From Pseudomonas beijingensis (GTDB lineage: Bacteria; Pseudomonadota; Gammaproteobacteria; Pseudomonadales; Pseudomonadaceae), in contig NZ_CP117425.1 in the NCBI RefSeq assembly GCF_030687295.1, forward strand, positions 5,646,001 to 5,710,000: a stretch of DNA of 64,000 nt. Direction: 5' to 3'. The translations under genes and the position numbers were made by a program. Positions 17,431 through 27,249 of this stretch are shown in pieces; within the stretch, counting starts at the first letter, position 1; the number at the start of each line of letters is the position of its first letter. Under the pieces are notes generated by a model. It was not told the DNA's origin. It saw nothing but the letters and a program-made list of their open reading frames with translations, and ran no database searches.

Positions 17431-17488
17431 CTCACGCGTGAGAAACACTACAGGTACTTTCCAAACCTCACAATAGCTCACGCGTGAG
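17431..17488. promoter_or_regulatory. Twin palindromes CTCACGCGTGAG upstream of the yjf operon
   Basis: Two identical perfect 12-bp palindromes lie at 17431-17442 and 17477-17488, with centres 46 bp apart, immediately before the yjfI start (17407). Two identical sites a few helical turns apart are typical of an operator bound by two dimers. The proximal copy is close enough to the start codon to block transcription or initiation. The cognate regulator is not evident in this window. Confidence 0.65.
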
Positions 17489-17521
17489 ATTTTTCTCTAT
17501 CACAAATGCCGACATCCCCCC

Positions 17522-17613
17522 CTGTGGGAGCGAGCTTGCTCGCGATAGCGGTGCATCAGTTTGCAGAGAGGTTGGATTTACCGACGCCATCGCGAGCAAG
17601 CTCGCTCCCACAG
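17522..17613. repeat. REPIN (GTGGGAGC family)
   Basis: An inverted doublet followed by TTTTTT. It is the first of two doublets in the 429-bp gap between yjfI and the yfaP-like gene; a lone decayed arm (TGTGGGAGCG) lies at 17658-17667. No gene is seen in the gap. Confidence 0.88.
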
Positions 17614-17697
17614 GTTTTTTGGGGTGGTCACAAATCCTCAGTCCACCACAGATCCAATGTGGGAGCGTTCACAGATCAGGCATCCACCATAGATCCT

Positions 17698-17791
17698 CTG
17701 TGGGAGCTGAGCTTGCTCGCGATGGCGGTGGGTCAGCTTGCATTGATGTTGGATGCAAGACCGTCATCGCGAGCAAGCTCGGCTCCCACAG
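17698..17791. repeat. REPIN (GTGGGAGC family), variant with inserted T/A
   Basis: An inverted doublet in which both arms carry the same one-base insertion (GTGGGAGCTGAGC and the matching GCTCGGCTCCCAC). The compensatory match keeps the hairpin paired. It lies just downstream of the last gene of the yfa operon. Confidence 0.85.
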
Positions 17792-17836
17792 GGGATCTCC
17801 ACAGGCTGTAAATTCAGTTGTGGCTGCGACGATGCC

Positions 17837-18670
17837 TTACGGATAGCTAAAGCTCTTGACCAACGTCAGCTCCCCCACCGCCCGCATCGGCACGACGAAG
17901 GTTTCCATTTTCTCGTTCGGCGTGCCTTCCTCCGTGATCACGGTGACCTGCGCAGTGGTCAGGGCTTGTTGCGCCTGCTCTCCACCGCCCTCACCTTCTT
18001 CGCCGTCCTCCTCACTGCGGTAACCGCCGCCGTAGTAATTCACATACACCAGGTACTGGCCTTTGATCGGCGCGGGCATGGCGAAGATTTCCGGGCCGTA
18101 GCCGGTGGTGACGTCGACGTCGAGGGCGGCGCCGTTGGCGACGGCGCGGTCGCCGTACCAGATGTGCGCACCATCGGGGGTGACCAGATGCAGGTCCAGG
18201 TCGGTGCCGTCGCTGTCCCAAGTCAGCAACACCCGCAGCTTGGCCGGTGTAGCGCCGCCGCTGGTGTTGAGAAATTGCGTGCGGTGGCGCTGTTGGCCAT
18301 CGGCGCTGCGCACTTCCACGCTGTTGCTGCCGTTGGGGAACGAGAACGGCCGGTCGAAACGACCTTCCTCATCCAGCTTCAGTGGCAGGCTCACACCGTT
18401 GACGATCAACTGGCCCGGCGCGTTGCTGCCCTTGGGCGCGCCTTTGATCTGCCCAGTGATGCGGGCGGTGTTGGCCTGGCCCGGGGGCGTGTTGACTGAC
18501 GAAGCCGGGTAGTTGACGGTCTGGCTGAAGCTTTCGCCTTCACCGCCCGGCGCCCCGCTGCGCCAGCCGCCGATAGGGGTGTCGAGCTTGATGGAGTCGG
18601 CGGCCATGGCCGATGGCAACGCGGTCAGGGCGCAGAGCAACAGCAAGACCTGTGGATAACGGAGTGTCAT
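17837..18670 (-). CDS. yfaP: DUF2135 family exported protein, YfaP-like
   Basis: A 277-residue protein with a clear signal peptide (cleavage near AMAA-DS). The body is beta-rich with a DUF2135 core (LLTWDSDGTDLDLHLVTPDG, then GQYLVYVNYYGG). An acidic/Gly insertion, EEDGEEGEGGGEQ, lies near residue 220. It is last in the yfa-like operon, 3 bp after yfaQ. The family has no assigned activity but always travels with the alpha-2-macroglobulin gene yfaS. A second, related copy opens the operon (27250-28038), an arrangement suggesting two structural subunits or partners. Confidence 0.87.
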   Translation of the reverse strand: MTLRYPQVLLLLCALTALPSAMAADSIKLDTPIGGWRSGAPGGEGESFSQTVNYPASSVNTPPGQANTARITGQIKGAPKGSNAPGQLIVNGVSLPLKLDEEGRFDRPFSFPNGSNSVEVRSADGQQRHRTQFLNTSGGATPAKLRVLLTWDSDGTDLDLHLVTPDGAHIWYGDRAVANGAALDVDVTTGYGPEIFAMPAPIKGQYLVYVNYYGGGYRSEEDGEEGEGGGEQAQQALTTAQVTVITEEGTPNEKMETFVVPMRAVGELTLVKSFSYP

Positions 18671-18673
18671 GGT

Positions 18674-20293
18674 CTATTCCAGCAAAAGGTGACGGGCGAG
18701 CCCTTCGATATAGGTTTCGTCCTGGCCGTTGGGGTGAGCTTCGAAGGCCAGGTGCAAATATTCATGCGTCAGGTCGAGACGGTCTTGCAGCGACAGCACG
18801 CCGCGCACATAGATGCGCTGGCGCTCGCGGTCGACATAAGGCCGGCCGAAGGCGACGCGGCAGACGGCGAAAGCGCTGATTTCGTTGTAGCCCACTTCAC
18901 TTTCCAACCGCTCACGCCAGCCCCGACGCTGCTTGAGCAACCAATCCTGGGCGGCGGGCAGCGCCTCGCAGGAGGCCACCGGGTTGTCCCAGCGGCTGAG
19001 GCTGGCACGCGGATAGGCGTGCAGCAGGATGGCGTCGTAGCGGTGGCCGGCGTTGGCTTGCTCCACCGCTTGCGCCCAGGACAATTTGTCCGGGCCGGGC
19101 TGGTCGGAGTGGTAGGTGACATCGGTGCCGGCCAGGACCAGGTCGCTGGTCCAGGCGGCAATGGCGCGGGTTTCCGGTGCCGCCGGACGGGGCGCGACGC
19201 GCTGGCGATGGCTGCTGTCGTCAATGCTCAGGCAATCACCGTTGCGTTGGGCGTTTTGCAGCAGATAGGTGCGGATCGCCACGGCCAGGGCCTTGGCGGC
19301 TTCGGCAGGTTCGGCCTTGGCTTCGCGCTGCAAGACCCGGGCGACGTATTCCTCCCGGTCCAGGCGCGCCACCAGCTTGCCGGGCATCAGGAACAGCTCG
19401 CCATCGCTGTGGATGTCCAGTTGATTGCCGTTGGTGAACTCGACGCGGTAATCACCGCGCAGTTGGCCCGGCGTGGCCGGCCGGTCACCGGTCATCACCC
19501 GTTGCAACGGATAGCGGGCAAACAGGCCGACTTCCACGCAACGCCCGGTTTCCGCTGGCCAGCGGGATGGCAATGCCGTCGCCAAACCTTCCCCGTAGAC
19601 CTTCAGGACCTGCTGGCTGGTGCCGCGTCCACCGGCCCACACCGGCGTGCCGTCGGCCAGCCAACCGGCGAAACCGCCCTGCCGGGAGGAAGGCCCCTGG
19701 TCACCCAGCCAGCTCCAGGTCTTGACCCGCAGGCGACTGCCCAACTCGCCCACCAGCCGCCCGTCCGCCGCGCCGAGCACCACATCCAGCAGCACCCGAC
19801 GAGCCTGGTCCTGGGCCGGCAGCATGGCCAGGGCCTTGAGCAGTTCCGCGACCGGCACCTGCGTCTGGGGCTGCAAGGTCGGCAGGTCCAACAACCAGGC
19901 CGGCGCCTGGCGGGCCTGCCAGTAATCGCGCCAGTTCGAAGCCGACAACCCGAGCCGCTGCGGCTCGAAATACAAGCCACAGGACTTCACCAGCGCCTGG
20001 TCGCGACCGATGCTCTGCCCGGCGTTGCAGCAATAGACTTCTTCCTTCGACTCGCCACGGCACTCATAGACCGGTTCGCGAGCGTCGGTGTCCACCAGCC
20101 AGGCGTAGACAAACAGCTTCCACAGGCTACCCAACGGTGCCTGCAAGGAAGCAGGCAGCGGCTGGCGATCCAGCACCTGCGTTTGATTCACCCGCAGCAA
20201 CTGGCCGTCGAAGGCCAGGCGCAACGGCTCGTCCTGCGCCGTTGCCAGCGCAGGGATCAAGCACAACAGCCACCCAACCCACAGCTGACGCAT
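18674..20293 (-). CDS. yfaQ: YfaQ-like (DUF2300) exported protein: PBP-like, SpoIID-like and HExxH segments
   Basis: A 539-residue protein with a signal peptide (MRQLWVGWLLCLIPALATAQ) that fixes the start at 20293. Three segments can be read. Residues about 45-250 have serine beta-lactamase/penicillin-binding-like elements: GSLWK (S56-x-x-K59) and VKTWSW (K191-T192). Residues about 310-375 match the SpoIID/LytB pattern: EEYV, QREAK (E324), EAAKALAVAIRTY and DDSSHRQ. The C-terminus has HEYLH (510-514) with E530, a metallopeptidase-like HExxH...E. These readings are mine from motifs; the family is officially of unknown function. It is flanked by yfaS (1 bp) and yfaP (3 bp). A role in peptidoglycan binding or processing is inferred. 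Confidence 0.87.
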   Translation of the reverse strand: MRQLWVGWLLCLIPALATAQDEPLRLAFDGQLLRVNQTQVLDRQPLPASLQAPLGSLWKLFVYAWLVDTDAREPVYECRGESKEEVYCCNAGQSIGRDQALVKSCGLYFEPQRLGLSASNWRDYWQARQAPAWLLDLPTLQPQTQVPVAELLKALAMLPAQDQARRVLLDVVLGAADGRLVGELGSRLRVKTWSWLGDQGPSSRQGGFAGWLADGTPVWAGGRGTSQQVLKVYGEGLATALPSRWPAETGRCVEVGLFARYPLQRVMTGDRPATPGQLRGDYRVEFTNGNQLDIHSDGELFLMPGKLVARLDREEYVARVLQREAKAEPAEAAKALAVAIRTYLLQNAQRNGDCLSIDDSSHRQRVAPRPAAPETRAIAAWTSDLVLAGTDVTYHSDQPGPDKLSWAQAVEQANAGHRYDAILLHAYPRASLSRWDNPVASCEALPAAQDWLLKQRRGWRERLESEVGYNEISAFAVCRVAFGRPYVDRERQRIYVRGVLSLQDRLDLTHEYLHLAFEAHPNGQDETYIEGLARHLLLE

Positions 20294-20294
20294 G

Positions 20295-23200
20295 TCAGTT
20301 GACCGTAACCTGACCAAGCGCCGGTTTCTGTTCCCGCGCCTGATTCTGCGGCGCGTATACCTGGGTGAAGCGCACCGGCGGCAAGGTGAACTGGCCCTTC
20401 TGGGAGAAGCGCACCAAGTGCCGCAGGCGCAGCTCGCCACTGAGGGCGTCCACCGGTACCGCATACGCCATCTGGCCGGGCTCGAAGCGGGCCTTTTCCA
20501 GGGACGTCGGTTCGCTGTCGGCCTTGCCCTGCAACTGGATGCCCCAGGTGGTGCGTTCCACATCGGCGCCCGGCGGCAGCGGCACTTCGAGCATGCCGTA
20601 GCGCAGTGGCGTCGAGGCCTTGCTGTTGATGATCACTTCATCCAGGTAGAGGCTGTCGCTGGACAACGGTTTGTTGCCCACGGCTTCGAGCTTGAAGGTG
20701 AAGGCCTCGTCGCCCGGCACCAGACGCGACAGGCGTCGGGTGATCGACACCGCCATTGGCGCCACTGGCGGTTGCTGGCTCTGGAAGCTCAGTGCCGCTT
20801 GCAGTGGACGCTCCTGTGCACCGGTCAACGTCAGCGTCGTTGGAAGCTGCGCACCCTGCCATTGCCAGTAGGTTTCACCGGTCGCGCCCTGCTTGGCGGC
20901 CCAGCCTTCGCCCGGCGCCAGGGCCACGGCCGGCGCCGCCTGTTCGATGCTGCGCTGCAACCAGGTCAGGGCCAGGGCCCGTTCCAGGGTGGACTGCTGC
21001 GGCAGGACGCGCTCCAGCAAGGCCGTGGCGCGAGCCTGATCGAAGTTTTGCAGCGACAGCAACAAGGCTTCAACGAACGGCTGCGGGCTGAGTTCCAGTT
21101 GCTGTTGCGCCGCATCGGCTTGACGGCTGAAGGCCGCCGGCAACGGTACCTTGGCCTGTTTCGCCAGGGACGCGGTCAGGACACGGGCGCTGGCCAGGCC
21201 AAGGGCCGAATCAGGCGCGTACATGACCAGGCTGTCTTCGCCGCCATCTAGCACGCTCTCGGTACTGTCTTCACTGGCCTTCGCCAGGTCATCCATCAGG
21301 CCGCTGAGCAAAGTGTTCACCGGCAATTGCATCTGCTTGGCGAACGACAGGATCAACGCACGTTGCAGCAGCGGCGTATCACCGGCCTGCTTGGCGTAGA
21401 CCTCCAGCACCCGCTGCCAGTGTTCCGGCGGCAGGTTCAGGTCCAGGGCCTTGCTGGCGTGCCAGTCGGCGTAATAGGCATAGGCGGTGAGGAAGGCATC
21501 CGGCTCACCGTCCTGACCCCACCAGGTGAAGCTCGCCGACGGTCCGGCCATCTGCACCAGGCGCAAGCGGCTGTTTTGCATGATCAACCGTAAGCGGTCG
21601 CGGATCTGCGGGTTCGACGCCAGGGTCGGATAAGCGATGCTCAACGGCAACAGGCGGCTAGCGGTCTGCTCGACGCCACCGTAGGGGTAGCTCAGTAGGT
21701 CGTCGAGGGCCGAACGGAACAGCGCTTGCGGGCTGTCATCCAGGCGCAGACGAATATCGCTGGCGTCGGCCGGCAGGGTCAGCGGGGTGTCGCCGCTGGC
21801 CACGTCAAGACGCTGGCTCTGGGTGACTTGCCAACCGTTGCCGCTGGCGTTCAAGTGCATGGCCAGAGCGTCCTGGGTTTCGCCGTTCAACTGCAACTGC
21901 ACGCTCAAGTCGCCACTGCTCAGTTCCATGGTCGGCAGCGGTACGTAGTTGATGCCGTTTTTCAGCTCCGCCGCCACGCGCTGTTCAGCGCCGGCGTAAC
22001 GGATCAGCAGTTCGGCCTTCAGTGGTTTTTCAGACTGACTGAAAGCGAACAGACCCAACTGCGGCTTGTCGCCGGTGCGGAAACGGGTCGGGCCGCTCCA
22101 CTTCAGGTACAGCGGTTTTTCCGAGGCGATGAACTGCTTCTTCTGGCCCACTTGGCCATCGTCGGCAATGGCCTTGGCGGTGATGCGCCAGCGGGTCAGG
22201 GAGTCGGGCATCTTGAAGGTAAAGCGCGCCTTGCCATTGGCGTCGGTGACCAGCTCCGGTTGCCAGGCGGCGGTGTCGACGTCTTCACGCCGTGGCCGCT
22301 CGAGCACCTTGACCCCGCGCTCGCTGCGGTTGGCCTTGCCCGGCGCGCCAGGGCTGCCTGGCAGCGCCACGTCGTAACTGATGAACGACAGGCTGGCACT
22401 GGTGCGCACGTTGTTGCGACGCGGGTGATAGAAAAACTGGTCGATGGTCGGCGCCACTTCCGGTTGCAGGGCGTAGACCATTTCGTCCACCACACTGACC
22501 GTCAGGTGCGCCGGGATCGCCTTGCCGGCGAACTGGGTGCTCAGGTCCACGGTCACCGTGTCGCCGGGGCGGTAAGTGGCTTTGTCGGTGACGACGGCCA
22601 CATCGATCTGCGGCGTGACCACCTTGATGCCGGCGTTCTGGAAGCTGTACTGGCCGCCCTTGGTGTACAGCACCGAGAAGGTCAGGTTGGGTGCAAAGCT
22701 ATCCTTCACGGCAATGCGCGCGCGGTATTGGGTGTCGCTGAGTTTTTCCATCTTCAGCCAGTCGCCGCCCTTGGACAGCAGCGCCGTGGCCTCGACCTTG
22801 TCTCGCTCCAGCGACAACAGCGCATCGCTGACCGGTTCCGGGAAGGTGATCAGCGCCAGCGCTTCGTCACCGGTCTTGTATTCAGGCTTGTCAAAGACGA
22901 TCTCGACCGTGCCCGGCACGGCCTTGATGCCTTCGCCGGTCACCGCATGGGCGGCGGCGCCGATGACTCGGCCGTGGTCGTCCTTGAGCGTCAGGTTGTA
23001 GGTGCCCGGGCGGTCGAAGGTCAGGCTGAAGCCCTTGTCCTTGGCCGCCAGCTTGCCTTCGCCGGTGCTCTGGTCTTCCAGGCGCACCCAGGCGTAGCTG
23101 CCCGGCGTCACGGCCTTGGCTTGTTCGTTGCCGCCTTCGTTGGCGTAGCTGAACGCCACCTTCTGGCCAACGGCGCTGAACCGCTGGGGAGCGCTCAGGC

Positions 23201-24864
23201 GGAAATTCGCCGCGCCACGGTCGATGAGGATTTCCTTGGTGGTCTTGACCCGATACGCCGCGCCATCGCTGGCGAACACAGTGAGGGTGTAGCGGCTCGG
23301 CTTGTCGGCGGCCGGCAGGTCGAGGATCGCGTTACCCTTGGCATCGGTGGTCACTTCGCTGCTGGTCAGTTCCACCGGGAATTGCCCCAGGTATTGCAGC
23401 TCGTTATCCACCATCGACAGTTGCTGGGCGCGCAGGCTCAGGCTCACCTTGGCATTCACCACCGGCTTGCCGTCCGGGTAGAGCAACACGAGGCTGCCCT
23501 TGACCGGCTCGCCGGTACGGTAGTCCTGCTTGGCCAGGTTCAGCGCGATCTCGAAGTGCGGCTTGATGTATTCGGCCACGCGGAAGGCGCTGCTGTAGAG
23601 CTGGTCCTTGTAGCTGAAGCGCAATTCATAGCCGCCGGCCACGGCGTTTTCCGGCAGTTGGAAACGGCCTTGGGTGCCGGCCTTGGAATCCAGCTTCAGG
23701 GCCAGGGTTTGCAGCGCGGTGCCAGTGGCGTCCAGCACGCTGACATTGACGTCGGCGGCAGTCGGTTGCACCGAGTCACGGGCGTTCTTGAACTCACGGC
23801 CAACGATTTTCAGCGACACCCAATCCCCCGGCCGGTACAGCGGCCGGTCGGTGAAGGCGTAGAGCTTGGTGTCGTAGATTTCGCTGTCGTAGTAGAAGTT
23901 TTCCGAGACAAATACCCCGCCCTCCTCGTCTTCACCGATGACGAACGAACGCTCCGGGCTGACGTGCTTGAGGCGCAGCAGGCCGTCTTCATCGGTGGCA
24001 CCGCTGCTCATCACGCCCAGGCCGTCGGTCCACAGCACGTTGACCTTGGGCACCGAACGCCCTTCATGCTTGCGTGCGGCCCAGACCAGCAATTCATCGC
24101 CGGCAATCTTGCTCACGGCCACGGTGTTGGAGACGAAGACCATGGTGGTTGCGCGGTATTTGCCGATCAGCGCTTCCACCAGGTACAGGCCTGGCTTCAA
24201 CCTGGCCCAGCGGCACATAGACGTTGCCCGGCGCGACGCTGACGAAGTCACTGGACGAGCCGGCCAGATTGACGCCGGCCGGCGGCTGGATCGGCTTGGC
24301 CTGCCACAGCGGATAACGGAACTGGCTGACCACCGGCAAACCCGGGATCAAGGCGAACTGTGCCGGCGCGTCGTACGGGGTCGGCGCCACCAGGGCGTTG
24401 CCGACCTTCAATTCCGGCACTTCTTCGGTGACTTGCTGGCGGGACTCGTAGGAGAACGCCCGTTGCATCACTCGACGGGACTTGCGGTACCAGTTGTCCC
24501 ACAGGTACGCGAGGGTGTTCGACAGGCCTTCGCCCTTGAACTGGCCGTCGCTGACGACGCGGTGCAGGTTCTTCTGGCGCTTGAGGAAATCCAGCGGCTT
24601 GTCGATGCGATAGACGCGGATGTCGGCGCCGCCGTAGGGCTCCATGCGGAACCGACGGTAGTCGCGGCCCGGCGCTTCGAGGCGAACCATGGCCTGCTCG
24701 TCGCTGGCAAAGCTGCTGTCGGCCAGCAGGAAAAAGCTTTCACCGGACACCGGCGTGTAGCCGCTGGGCTCCACCGTGTCTTCGGCATTCACGACAGGTG
24801 CCAGCAACAGGGCAAACAGCAGGGGCAATTTTGAACACAAGCGCAGCATGCGGGCACCGGTCAT
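20295..24864 (-). pseudogene. yfaS: yfaS-like alpha-2-macroglobulin family gene, interrupted by a +1 frameshift
   Basis: The gene begins at the ATG at 24864 (ATGA overlap with the gene before), with a signal peptide ending near VVNAED, and reads 221 codons. At 24199-24204 the frame breaks: skipping one base after CAG joins LGQ to [10 protein letters not shown] and continues for 1301 residues to 20295. The total is about 1522 residues, the expected size of YfaS. The long C-terminal part has MG domains and the A2M region, but the thioester cysteine is absent: the site reads YPYGGVEQ (near 21675). Bacterial macroglobulins are periplasmic protease traps. The break is either a real mutation or a sequence error; everything else is intact. 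Confidence 0.85.
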
Positions 24865-25520
24865 TGGGAGAGAAAGTTGAGTCGATAGACGCCGATGAAG
24901 TTGGGGTTGGCTGCGTCGGGTATCCATCGGGTGTCCTTCCAGTTCATGAGTTGTTGCAGGCTTGCGGAGCGCATGCCGTTGTCGGTAGGGGTTGTGGTGC
25001 CGGTGTGATAGGCGATGTAGCGGCCCATCCAGATCATCAGGTGCTGGTCGTCGCCCTGATCGAAGAACATCAGGTCGCCAGGACGGGCCTGGGCGACATC
25101 GCGGCCCACCAGGCGACTGTTGAACTGGATCAGCTTGATGGCGTTGACGTAGGGCCCGACCTTGCCGCCGCCCTGCTGCCATTGCTGGGCGAGGCGCCGT
25201 TGCCCATCGCTGAGCGGCAGTTCCGGCGGCAGGTAGCGATTGGACAGGCCGTTGCTGCGCAGCCATTTTTCATCGTGGACCTTGAGCGCTTCGTTGGCGG
25301 CGAAACGCACCAGCCCGGCGCAGTCCTGCTGGTACCAGCGCGGGCTCGGGCCTTTGGTCAGTTGTTCCTGGGCGATGCGCACGAACCAGGCGCGAAAGAC
25401 CTGGGATTGCTGCACGTCCAGCGCCGGCGCCTCGACGGCAAGCGCAGGCCCGCCGAGCAGCAACGCCAGCAGCAGCGTCAACGCGGGGTTGCGGATCAGT
25501 GCTGTCACAGCGCTTTCCAT
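24861..25520 (-). CDS. yfaT: DUF1175 (YfaT-like) exported protein with NlpC/P60-like signature
   Basis: A 219-residue protein with an N-terminal hydrophobic signal ([15 protein letters not shown]). It carries a motif series seen in NlpC/P60 cysteine peptidases: DCAGL (C67), RPGDLMFF (146-153) and QHLMIWMG (H160), with H172 following. NlpC/P60 enzymes cleave peptidoglycan stem peptides in the periplasm. Two starts are possible: ATG at 25520 (16-bp overlap with yfaA) or GTG at 25508 (GTGA overlap). Both keep the signal peptide. Its stop overlaps the start of yfaS (ATGA), so translation is coupled. The enzymatic role is an inference from motifs. Confidence 0.85.
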   Translation of the reverse strand: MESAVTALIRNPALTLLLALLLGGPALAVEAPALDVQQSQVFRAWFVRIAQEQLTKGPSPRWYQQDCAGLVRFAANEALKVHDEKWLRSNGLSNRYLPPELPLSDGQRRLAQQWQQGGGKVGPYVNAIKLIQFNSRLVGRDVAQARPGDLMFFDQGDDQHLMIWMGRYIAYHTGTTTPTDNGMRSASLQQLMNWKDTRWIPDAANPNFIGVYRLNFLSQ

Positions 25521-27220
25521 TCCAGCGGCAGCCACTGCCAATGGCCATCCGGCTCGCTGCCTTCAGGCAAGGTCAGGGCGTATTTGCCGTAGCCGCCGAG
25601 GGTGCGCAGTTTCGGGATCAGGTAGGTTTGCGCGGCGTTGTAGAACACCGGTTCCATGTCCTGGGGCAAGCTGTCGAGGGTTTCGCGCTGCATCAGTTGC
25701 GCCATGGAATCCGGACCGAAGTAGACCGGCATGAGCAGGTCCTTTGGCACTACGTCGGCCATGGGCGGGAAGCGCTTGTCGAGGGTGCCGAGAGCCTTGT
25801 CCACCAATTTGTCATCGAGGGAGAACAGCAATGTGGAACCGTGGCGTGCCAGGCTGACTCGCAGGAACGCTTTGCCGGTAATCGCTTCGGGCTGCTCCGC
25901 TTCCTTGGCCAGGTAAGGACCGAAATTGGAGCTGACCTGCCGCAGCCACTGGTGGGTCGAGCCTTGTTGTTTCTCGACCACCGGGAAGGCATGTTCGGCG
26001 ACATTGTTTTCATAGGCGCCGACCATCGAACCAAACAGGTTGCCCAGGTCGGCGTCGAGTTTGCCGTCGTCTTCATTCAGGCTCGCCACCAACAGCGGCG
26101 TGTACAGGCGCGAATCAGCGTACCAGCACAGGCCTGCGGCGCCGGCCACATGGTCGACCATGGCCTGGGCGGCTTTGTCGTCGGCGCCGAGTCTGACCAG
26201 CAACGGTTTCTGTTGCTCGGCGGCCAGGGGCAAGGCTACACAGGCACTGGCACCCATGGGCATGGCTTGCCAGATCGGCTTGAAGTCGAAGTCCGGCTGG
26301 TTTTCCAGCTCGTCCATGGCCAGGAAGCTGTGCCAGCCCTTGTCGTCCATGTCGAAACGCAAACCGGCGAAGTTCGGGATGAAACGCTGGTAGCCCATGG
26401 CGAGCACGCTGGCGTTGACCGAGATGCGCTGCTTGACCTCCGGCGCCTTGGGCGGCAGGCCGAAGGCTTCGGGGAACAGCTTTTCCCCGGCCAGCAGCGC
26501 CTCAAGGGCTTGGGTCGAGACCATGCCACGTTCGTCGGTAGGGCCATTGCCTTTGTCGTAGAGCTTGGTCGGGTTGGACAGCACGACCAGTTTGTCGCCG
26601 TGGGAGGCGAAGACCAGGGATTTGCTGGCGTTATAGCTGAGCTGATACAGCGCGACTTCGTCGCCGCCCACCTTCAGGTCGCCGAGTTTGCTCAATTGGG
26701 TGTCATCCAGTGCGACTTTCGCCAGCGGTTCCAGCATCTTCGCCAGGCCGCCGCGATCCATCACCAACAGGAAATCCTTGAGGCGACCGTCCGCACCGCG
26801 CCACAGCGCGACATCGGCCGGCTGGTCGAAAAGCGCTTCGATCAGGCTGTCCTGCAGCTTGAGGTCATGCTCGTAGATGATCCGGCGCAGGCTGCCGATC
26901 AGCCCGAGGCGGTCGGCGTGGGCCTCGTAATAGAAGACGAAATCCTCGGTTAGCGTGGCCTTGAGGAACGGCACCGCCAACAGATCCTTGGGCAACTGGC
27001 TCAGGGAATGGGCCTCAAGCAAGCCGTCGGGGCGGCTCAGGCCGAGTTTGTCCAACGCCAACTCCATGGGCGGCGCCTTGGGCTTGGTCATGAACCAACC
27101 CAACCCGGCGGCCACACCGGCGACCAGGCACAGCCCGATCAGTATCGCCGGCCAGCGGCGCACAGGTTTGGCGACAGGTGTCGGCGTGGTCGGGGAAGCA
27201 GTGTTGTCGCTCATATTCAC
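25505..27220 (-). CDS. yfaA: DUF2138 family membrane-anchored protein, YfaA-like
   Basis: A 571-residue protein with a short Thr/Pro-rich cytosolic tail, one transmembrane helix (about residues 24-43, [18 protein letters not shown]) and a large periplasmic domain. The family is the fifth member of the E. coli yfaPQSTA set. No catalytic motif is recognisable. The start may be GTG at 27220 or ATG at 27214; AGG spacing favours the GTG. It overlaps yfaT by 16 bp. A plausible role is to tether the other, soluble periplasmic products of the operon to the inner membrane. Confidence 0.85.
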   Translation of the reverse strand: MNMSDNTASPTTPTPVAKPVRRWPAILIGLCLVAGVAAGLGWFMTKPKAPPMELALDKLGLSRPDGLLEAHSLSQLPKDLLAVPFLKATLTEDFVFYYEAHADRLGLIGSLRRIIYEHDLKLQDSLIEALFDQPADVALWRGADGRLKDFLLVMDRGGLAKMLEPLAKVALDDTQLSKLGDLKVGGDEVALYQLSYNASKSLVFASHGDKLVVLSNPTKLYDKGNGPTDERGMVSTQALEALLAGEKLFPEAFGLPPKAPEVKQRISVNASVLAMGYQRFIPNFAGLRFDMDDKGWHSFLAMDELENQPDFDFKPIWQAMPMGASACVALPLAAEQQKPLLVRLGADDKAAQAMVDHVAGAAGLCWYADSRLYTPLLVASLNEDDGKLDADLGNLFGSMVGAYENNVAEHAFPVVEKQQGSTHQWLRQVSSNFGPYLAKEAEQPEAITGKAFLRVSLARHGSTLLFSLDDKLVDKALGTLDKRFPPMADVVPKDLLMPVYFGPDSMAQLMQRETLDSLPQDMEPVFYNAAQTYLIPKLRTLGGYGKYALTLPEGSEPDGHWQWLPLEWKAL

Positions 27221-27249
27221 AAGGGCCTGTTCATCCGTGGAGCGGATAC

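Noticed and set aside
17599..17620. Intrinsic terminator (REP arm followed by T6) in the yjfI/yfaP gap
   Set aside because: The T-run would act on the plus strand, but both flanking genes are on the minus strand, so there is no transcript to terminate.
24190..24210. Programmed ribosomal frameshift in yfaS
   Set aside because: No slippery heptamer, internal Shine-Dalgarno-like stimulator or hairpin is evident at the site; mutation or sequence error is simpler.
21726..24242. 838-codon plus-strand open frame opposite yfaS
   Set aside because: Composition (His, Gln, Arg, Gly-rich) is that of an antisense shadow in high-GC DNA; the opposite strand encodes a recognisable macroglobulin.
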